A stretch of 10,537 nt of DNA from Vermiphilus sp. (GTDB lineage Bacteria; Ratteibacteria; UBA8468; B48-G9; JAFGKM01), in assembly GCA_020722825.1 (NCBI GenBank), contig DYKC01000031.1:1-10537 (forward strand), read 5' to 3'. Positions 6,459 to 10,537 of the stretch are shown here, piece by piece. Numbering within the stretch: the stretch's first letter is position 1; each line of letters opens with the position of its first letter. The position numbers and the translations under genes are program-made. The notes beneath the pieces are model-generated. The model had not been told where the DNA came from and did no database searches. It saw only the letters and a program-made list of their open reading frames with translations.

Positions 6459-7112
6459 ATGGAAAAGAGAATAAAGATATCACCATCGCTTCTTTCCGCA
6501 GACTTCAGCCGCCTGGGAGAAGAGGTTGCCGCTGTTACCCAAGCAGGGGCGGACTTTATACACTTTGATGTTATGGACGGGCACTTTGTTCCCAATATCA
6601 CATTCGGGCCAATGGTTCTGGGAGCCATAAGAGGTTTTTCTGTACTACCCTTTGAGGCACACCTAATGATTTTACACCCGGAGAAGTACTGGAGGCAGTT
6701 TGCACAAGCAGGGGCTGACGTTATAGGGATACATGTGGAGTGCGAGGTTGACCATAAAACTGTAATTAAAGAAATACATAATGCTGGTAAACAGGTTTGT
6801 ATGGTAATCAATCCTCCTACGGATATAGATAAAATTTATCCATTTCTTGACATGGCGGAACAGATACTGGTGATGACCGTAAACCCTGGTTTCGGCGGGC
6901 AGTCTTTTATTGAAAGTACGGTGCCCAAAATTGAAAAAATAGCGGATATCAGGGAAAAGAAAAACCTTGGTTTTGAAATCTCAGTTGATGGAGGAATAAA
7001 CTACGAAACTGCAAGGATAGTTAAGAACGCCGGTGCGGACATTCTCGTAGCAGGCTCGTTTATTTTCAGCAAGAAAGGCAGTTACAGGAAAGTTATAGAA
7101 GGATTACGTTGA
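6459..7112 (+). CDS. rpe: Ribulose-phosphate 3-epimerase
   Basis: Interconverts D-ribulose 5-phosphate and D-xylulose 5-phosphate in the non-oxidative pentose phosphate pathway, in the cytoplasm. The 217-residue TIM barrel has the usual length and all main motifs: ISPSLLSADFSRLGEEV (7-23), HFDVMDGHFVPNITFGP (35-51), EAHLMI (66-71), VMTVNPGFGGQSFI (138-151), SVDGGIN (175-181) and the phosphate-binding AGADILVAGSFIF (191-203). The metal ligands H36, D38, H69 and D177 are present, and D38 and D177 are the expected acid/base pair. It starts 2 bases after the mfd stop with no good Shine-Dalgarno site at normal spacing, so translation is probably coupled to mfd. Related barrels such as allulose-6-phosphate epimerase cannot be fully excluded, but the match to Rpe is close. 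Confidence 0.95.
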   Translation: MEKRIKISPSLLSADFSRLGEEVAAVTQAGADFIHFDVMDGHFVPNITFGPMVLGAIRGFSVLPFEAHLMILHPEKYWRQFAQAGADVIGIHVECEVDHKTVIKEIHNAGKQVCMVINPPTDIDKIYPFLDMAEQILVMTVNPGFGGQSFIESTVPKIEKIADIREKKNLGFEISVDGGINYETARIVKNAGADILVAGSFIFSKKGSYRKVIEGLR

Positions 7113-7170
7113 GGGAATTTTCCCTTCGCCCTTGTCTCTCCCTTTGGGGGAGAGGATTTAAGGCAGGGGG
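7112..7170. repeat. REP-like palindromic element between rpe and hisD
   Basis: Two nested palindromic parts fill the gap. AGGGAATTTTCCCT (7112-7125) is a perfect inverted repeat overlapping the rpe stop. CTCTCCC (7136-7142) pairs with GGGAGAG (7148-7154) around a 5-base loop, and this stem extends imperfectly outwards to about 7121-7170 with CTT/AAG and CCC/GGG segments. The composition (CCCTT..CTCTCCC..GGGAGAGG..AAGGC.GGGGG) resembles dispersed extragenic palindromes of bacterial genomes. There is no T-run, so it is not a classical terminator. In RNA it would form just upstream of the hisD ribosome site and might affect its translation or mRNA decay. No second copy is seen in this window. 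Confidence 0.55.
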
Positions 7171-7188
7171 TGAAAAAGGAATGTGCAG

Positions 7189-8394
7189 GTGGAGAAGATA
7201 GCCATAGAGAGGTTAAAGAGTATACTGGCTGTAAGGAAAGACAGGGAAATAGACAAAAAGGTTGTCTCTATTCTTGACGAGGTTAAGAGAAGGGGCGATG
7301 CAGCGCTGAAAGAATTTACCGAGAGGTTTGATGGTGTAAAAGTCAAGAGTATAAGAGTTCCTGCAGGAGAGATCATAGAGGCAGAAAAAAATATTGACAA
7401 AGGTGTTATGTCTGCGGTTGTGCACACTGCCAGAAGGCTGGAAAAATATCACAGCAGACAGATGCCCGAAGGATTTACCATAAGAGAGAAAGGTTGTTCT
7501 GTAGAATTCAGGTTTTCCCCTGTTGAAACCGTGGGTATATATATACCAGCGGGTCAGGCACCGCTTATCTCAACAGTCCTTATGACCGTAATTCCGGCGC
7601 GGGTGGCAGGTGTTAAAAATATCTATGTGGCAAGTCCGCCTTCGTACAGAGGTAAGGTACATCCGCTAATTCTCGGAGTGCTTGGGCATCTCGGTATAAG
7701 GGATATATTTGCCGTGGGCGGGGCCCAGGCCATAGCCGCTTTTGCATACGGTACAGAGACTGTTCCTGCTGTTGATGTTATAGCAGGTCCGGGCAACCGG
7801 TATGTTGAAACTGCCAAGAGGTTTCTTTACGGCAGGGTGGGCATAGACGTTCCTGCAGGTCCCAGCGAAGTGGTTGTTTTTACAGACGGTTCGGCAGACG
7901 CTGATTTCATAGAGGCGGATATGAGGGCGCAGATTGAGCATACAGATGGTCTGGGTATTCTGCTAACAACATCAGAAAAGACTGGCAGAGGGTTGAGTAA
8001 CAGAATAAAAGGCGGATACTGGCTGAAGGTAAAGGACAGAAAAGAGGCGGTTGAGGTTATAAATCTCATCGCCCCCGAACACCTGCAGGTTATGTGTAAA
8101 AAACCGCACAGTATTGCCAGGAATGTGGTTGCAGGTGCGATATTTGTCGGAGACTGGTCGTCCGCAGTTTTGGGAGACTATTTTGCCGGTTCCAGTCATG
8201 TACTGCCCACGGGGAGGACAGCGCGGTTTGCCTCAGGGGTATCTGTTTACACATTTCTGCGGAGTTATGTGCTAGTTGAGGCAGATGCAGGGTTTTATAG
8301 GCAGTATGGAGAATTGATGGAGATTCTGCCGGAGATGGAAGGACTGCTGGAACACAGGGAGTCCATAAGTATACGAAGGAGAAAGGCAGGATGA
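7189..8394 (+). CDS. hisD: Histidinol dehydrogenase (divergent)
   Basis: Zinc- and NAD-dependent enzyme for the last step of histidine synthesis, L-histidinol plus 2 NAD+ to L-histidine. Numbering from GTG 7189 gives 401 residues, slightly short of the usual 420-435. Motifs in order: VGIYIPAGQAPLISTVLM (115-132), GGAQAIAAFAYGTE (177-190), IAGPGNRYVETAKR (198-211), VPAGPSEVVVFTD (221-233), APEHLQ (295-300), GDYFAGSSHVLPTGRTARF (329-347). Zinc ligands Q248, H251, D330 and H389 and catalytic E297/H298 are all present. AGSSHVLPT replaces the usual GPNHVLPT and MRAQIEH replaces LLSQAEH, so it is a divergent member. Relatives in this superfamily oxidise other alcohols (for example HpsN on sulfopropanediol), and no other clear his gene is nearby. 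GTG 7189 is 8 bases after AAGGA (7176-7180); GTG 7183 in the same frame is only 2 bases from it. The stop overlaps the next start as ATGA. Confidence 0.85.
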   Translation: MEKIAIERLKSILAVRKDREIDKKVVSILDEVKRRGDAALKEFTERFDGVKVKSIRVPAGEIIEAEKNIDKGVMSAVVHTARRLEKYHSRQMPEGFTIREKGCSVEFRFSPVETVGIYIPAGQAPLISTVLMTVIPARVAGVKNIYVASPPSYRGKVHPLILGVLGHLGIRDIFAVGGAQAIAAFAYGTETVPAVDVIAGPGNRYVETAKRFLYGRVGIDVPAGPSEVVVFTDGSADADFIEADMRAQIEHTDGLGILLTTSEKTGRGLSNRIKGGYWLKVKDRKEAVEVINLIAPEHLQVMCKKPHSIARNVVAGAIFVGDWSSAVLGDYFAGSSHVLPTGRTARFASGVSVYTFLRSYVLVEADAGFYRQYGELMEILPEMEGLLEHRESISIRRRKAG

Positions 8395-9548
8395 TAAACC
8401 TGAAGCAGACAGTAAAGAACCTGTCGGATTTTGACAGTCAAATCAGGGCAAATGCTCTTGATGATATTGCCTGGATGGTTAGAAAGGGAAAGATTGAAAG
8501 GGCATCCGCATTAGAATCCTGGCTCAATTTACACATACATACGTTTCATTCCTACAACTACAAAAACTGGTCTCCTGCGAGGGTAGTTTTTGAGGCATGG
8601 AGGACGGGGTTGGAATATACAGGGACTGTTGATTTTGATACGCTTGCCGGACTTGAGGAGACCATTCTTGCAGGCAGTCTTTTTGATATAAAAGTAACCA
8701 GTGGTTTTGAGTCAAGGGTCTTCATTAAAGAGATGAAAGACAGGGTTATCAACTCCCCTAATGAGCCGGGCATATACTACCTATGTGGGAAGGGATTTAA
8801 GAAGAGACCGGACAAAAATTCAGAATCTGGAAGATTTTTCGTCTCCTTACAGGATACAGCGCAGAGTAGAAACAAACAGGTTATAGTAAAACTTAATGCG
8901 TACCTGAAAGATGTCATTGTTGATTACGAAAAAGACGTTCTGCCGCTTACACCTTCCGGCAATCCTACTGAGCGGCATATAGTGGAGGCATATGCGAAAA
9001 AATCAGAAGAGATATGTAGACAGCAGGTTGACAGGTTCTGGGCGGATATTCTGAATATGCCCGAGGAGCAGATCTGTAGTTTAAGGACACAAAATACTGC
9101 TGATTTCCATGAGGTTTTGAGGAAAAAGCTGATAAAGTACGGAGGTCCGGGCTACATACCTCCGGAAAAAGAGACATTCCCTCTCTTTGACGATACGGTG
9201 CGGATGATACAAGAGGCAGGAGGTATCCCGACAGGTACCTGGCTTGACGGTACAAACCCAGGCGAGGAAAAGCCCGGAGAACTTCTGAATTTTTTACAGG
9301 GTAAAGGTATCAGGGCAATAACGATTATTCCTGAAAGGAACTACAACATTGCAGAACCTCAAGAGAAAAAAATAAAGGTGAGAAAACTGAACGAGTTTAT
9401 GGACGAATGCAGGAAAAAAAAGATGCCTGTTGTCTGCGGAACCGAGATGAACAGGCATGGACAGCCCTTCGTAGACGACTTCACCAATCCTGTCTTATCC
9501 CAGTACCTCCCCTATTTCCTCTCCAGTGCTGCCATGTTTTCCCGTTGA
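8391..9548 (+). CDS. PHP-superfamily metal-dependent hydrolase-like protein
   Basis: A 385-residue protein whose centre looks like a divergent PHP (polymerase and histidinol phosphatase) domain. LNLHIHTFHSYN (45-56) gives the HxH motif (H48, H50), SPARVVFEAWRTGLEYTGTV (61-80) the next helix and strand, VDFDTLAG (80-87) stands where PHP proteins have TDHDTxxG, and SGFESRVF (104-111) where they have GxE. Near the C-terminus GGIPTGTWLDG (277-287) replaces the usual AHP segment, and VVCGTEMNRHGQPFVDDF (347-364) looks like the last metal motif. Residues about 115-260 are an insertion with LPLTPSGNPTERHIVEAY (184-201) and KYGGPGYIPP. Two canonical histidines are therefore missing, so the metal set differs or activity is altered. 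I recall similar proteins from Planctomycetota-like genomes that seem longer at the C-terminus. The start overlaps the hisD stop (ATGA) after AAGGAG at 9 bases. A phosphatase supplying histidinol to HisD is an attractive guess only. Confidence 0.7.
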   Translation: MINLKQTVKNLSDFDSQIRANALDDIAWMVRKGKIERASALESWLNLHIHTFHSYNYKNWSPARVVFEAWRTGLEYTGTVDFDTLAGLEETILAGSLFDIKVTSGFESRVFIKEMKDRVINSPNEPGIYYLCGKGFKKRPDKNSESGRFFVSLQDTAQSRNKQVIVKLNAYLKDVIVDYEKDVLPLTPSGNPTERHIVEAYAKKSEEICRQQVDRFWADILNMPEEQICSLRTQNTADFHEVLRKKLIKYGGPGYIPPEKETFPLFDDTVRMIQEAGGIPTGTWLDGTNPGEEKPGELLNFLQGKGIRAITIIPERNYNIAEPQEKKIKVRKLNEFMDECRKKKMPVVCGTEMNRHGQPFVDDFTNPVLSQYLPYFLSSAAMFSR

Positions 9549-9581
9549 TAGTGTTGATTAAAGGAAAAACTGCTGAAAGAT

Positions 9582-9610
9582 TTGACATTAGGAAAACAGG
9601 GTGTTTTAAT
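9582..9610 (+). promoter_or_regulatory. Strong sigma70-type promoter for the TIM-barrel gene
   Basis: A perfect -35 TTGACA (9582-9587) is followed after 17 bases by TTTAAT (9605-9610, five of six), which also carries the extended -10 TG at 9602-9603. The predicted start near 9617 gives a very short leader of about 17 bases that still includes GGAG (9623-9626). This separates the last gene from the operon ending at 9548. Confidence 0.6.
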
Positions 9611-9633
9611 ATTCCTGAATGCGGAGATAAACT

Positions 9634-10491
9634 ATGAAAAAGATGAAGGATGTACTACCTCTGGGTGTTATGACAAATCTGGGGAAAGACCCTCTAACTG
9701 CCCTGCAGAAGGTAAAAGAGATGGGATTTACCACCTGTCAGCTTTCAAATCCCCCCGATGAATATATATACGGGGAAAGGGCTGAAGATTTGACGCAGAA
9801 AGTCAAAGAATCTATCAAAAAAACAAGGATACATATCAGTGCCGTATTTATTATGTATAAGGGTCATATATGGAATCTGGTTGATGGCCCCAGGACTATC
9901 GGGCTTGTTCCTGAAGAGACAAGGGCTGTCAGGGTAGTTCATGCCTGTCGCGTCTCCAACTGGGCAAAAAAGATAGGCGTGCAGACAGTTACCAGCCACA
10001 TGGGCTTTATTCCTCGTGATTCCACAAGCCTTGTCTATAAAGGGTTTATTGAGACAATGAAGGCGTTTGTGGGTTTTTGCGGTTCAAACGGCCAGACCTT
10101 TGCCTTTGAAACAGGGCAGGAACCTCCGGATGTTTTACGCAGAACAATTGACGATATCGGGCTGAACAATGTCGGTGTAAATTTTGACTGTGCCAACCTC
10201 ATTCTTTACGGTATGGGCAGGCCTCTTGAGGGGATAAAGGCATTTGGTGAGTTCGTGGTCAACACCCACTGTAAGGACGGGATATGGCCTCAGGTGCCGG
10301 GAAAACTGGGCAGGGAGGTCCCCCTAGGAGAAGGCGAGGTTAATTTTCAGGAGGTAATTCCTGCTTTGTATGCCAGAGGATTTCGTGGCCCTCTGACCAT
10401 TGAGCGTGAGATAGCCGGAGAAGAACAGATTCGGGATATCCTTAATGCCAAACGGTTCCTGGAAGAGATAAAAAAGAAGATACTGGATTAA
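9634..10491 (+). CDS. Sugar phosphate isomerase/epimerase-type TIM barrel (AP_endonuc_2 family)
   Basis: A 285-residue xylose-isomerase-like barrel of the AP_endonuc_2 family, which contains sugar isomerases, epimerases, inosose dehydratases and endonuclease IV. The four barrel metal ligands are visible: E159 in FAFETGQE, D185 in VNFDCANLILYG, H212 in NTHCKDG and E257 in LTIERE. Other marks are DGPRTIGLVPEETR (84-97), TSHMGFIPRD (120-129) and the loop GREVPLGEGEVNF (226-238), which in related proteins lines the active site. The extra zinc ligands and DNA-binding loops of endonuclease IV (Nfo) are not seen, so a sugar or cyclitol substrate is more likely than abasic DNA. The substrate cannot be named. 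There is no signal peptide or membrane segment. GGAG (9623-9626) lies 7 bases before ATG 9634, behind its own promoter. It may belong with genes to the right of the window. Confidence 0.82.
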   Translation: MKKMKDVLPLGVMTNLGKDPLTALQKVKEMGFTTCQLSNPPDEYIYGERAEDLTQKVKESIKKTRIHISAVFIMYKGHIWNLVDGPRTIGLVPEETRAVRVVHACRVSNWAKKIGVQTVTSHMGFIPRDSTSLVYKGFIETMKAFVGFCGSNGQTFAFETGQEPPDVLRRTIDDIGLNNVGVNFDCANLILYGMGRPLEGIKAFGEFVVNTHCKDGIWPQVPGKLGREVPLGEGEVNFQEVIPALYARGFRGPLTIEREIAGEEQIRDILNAKRFLEEIKKKILD

Positions 10492-10499
10492 CCGGAAAT

Positions 10500-10537
10500 C
10501 CTGAAACGATGCCTTTGTTTCCCGCAGGCCGCTTTTT
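10500..10537 (+). terminator. Possible intrinsic terminator, cut by the window edge
   Basis: After the last stop, CCTGAAAC (10500-10507) can pair with GTTTC (10517-10521) and, past a small bulge, AGG (10526-10528). Five T residues end the window (10533-10537). A competing 4-bp stem GCCT/AGGC (10511-10514, 10526-10529) overlaps it. The stems are weak and the T-run may continue beyond the edge. Confidence 0.35.

Noticed and set aside
7112..7170. Intrinsic terminator after rpe
   Set aside because: The hairpins are convincing but no T-run follows either of them, and hisD has no promoter of its own in the gap, so the transcript probably continues.
9407..9637. 76-codon plus-strand frame over the end of the PHP gene, considered as its frameshifted C-terminus
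   Set aside because: Its translation shows no continuation of the PHP-like family and is Cys/Pro-rich. The PHP frame ends in tandem stops (TGA TAG), and the next gene's promoter occupies the same stretch.
9634..10491. Endonuclease IV (nfo), given the nearby repair genes
   Set aside because: It shares the barrel fold, but the additional zinc ligands and DNA-binding loops of Nfo are not seen, and DGPRTIGLVP and GREVPLGEG are marks of sugar isomerase-like members.
1..10537. CRISPR array, tRNA, rRNA, transposase or phage genes
   Set aside because: No regularly spaced repeats, no cloverleaf-like or rRNA-like segment and no recombinase or phage protein motif were seen on either strand.

Overview
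The window is a compact bacterial gene block coded almost entirely on the plus strand. It is ordinary double-stranded bacterial DNA with Shine-Dalgarno sites, sigma70-like promoters, very short gaps and overlapping stop/start codons. Codon use is similar in every gene and rich in AGG/AGA for Arg and ATA for Ile, so no gene stands out as recently transferred on base composition. The organism cannot be fixed. ExoVII subunits of the type I associate with Bacteroidota, together with a UroD-like protein, a PHP-like protein and an AP_endonuc_2 TIM barrel of kinds I recall from Planctomycetota, Hydrogenedentota and similar uncultured phyla, suggest an uncultured candidate-phylum bacterium. That is inference from remembered sequences.

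Layout. Positions 1-263 are a divergent control region. A perfect-consensus promoter on the minus strand (29 to 2) fires out of the window. A plus-strand promoter (79-107) drives a small GGQ release-factor-like gene (264-614), which overlaps xseA (589-1890). Between the promoter and the first gene lies a 10-codon reading frame (197-229) with a better ribosome site than the gene itself. A 19-bp imperfect inverted repeat (1918-1983) and an extended -10 promoter (2038-2046) separate this first unit from the second.

The second unit runs 2103-9548 with only tiny gaps: a uroporphyrinogen-decarboxylase-family protein (not HemE), xseB, mfd, rpe, hisD and a divergent PHP-superfamily protein. A palindromic, REP-like element sits between rpe and hisD. 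The last gene (9634-10491), an AP_endonuc_2 sugar isomerase/epimerase-type TIM barrel, has its own strong promoter (9582-9610). A possible terminator lies at the window edge.

How they work together. XseA and XseB form exonuclease VII, and Mfd couples transcription to nucleotide excision repair, so the DNA repair theme is clear. Rpe belongs to the pentose phosphate pathway. HisD makes histidine from histidinol, and the PHP protein translated in overlap with it could be a divergent histidinol-phosphatase or an unrelated phosphoesterase. The most unusual points are the UroD-like gene and promoter lying between the two ExoVII subunit genes, the Mfd lacking most of its autoinhibitory C-terminal domain, the HisD/PHP pair with a remodelled metal site, and the leader reading frame ahead of the release-factor-like gene. 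I see no CRISPR array, rRNA, tRNA or intact transposon. Nothing here is a clear new defence or mobile system.
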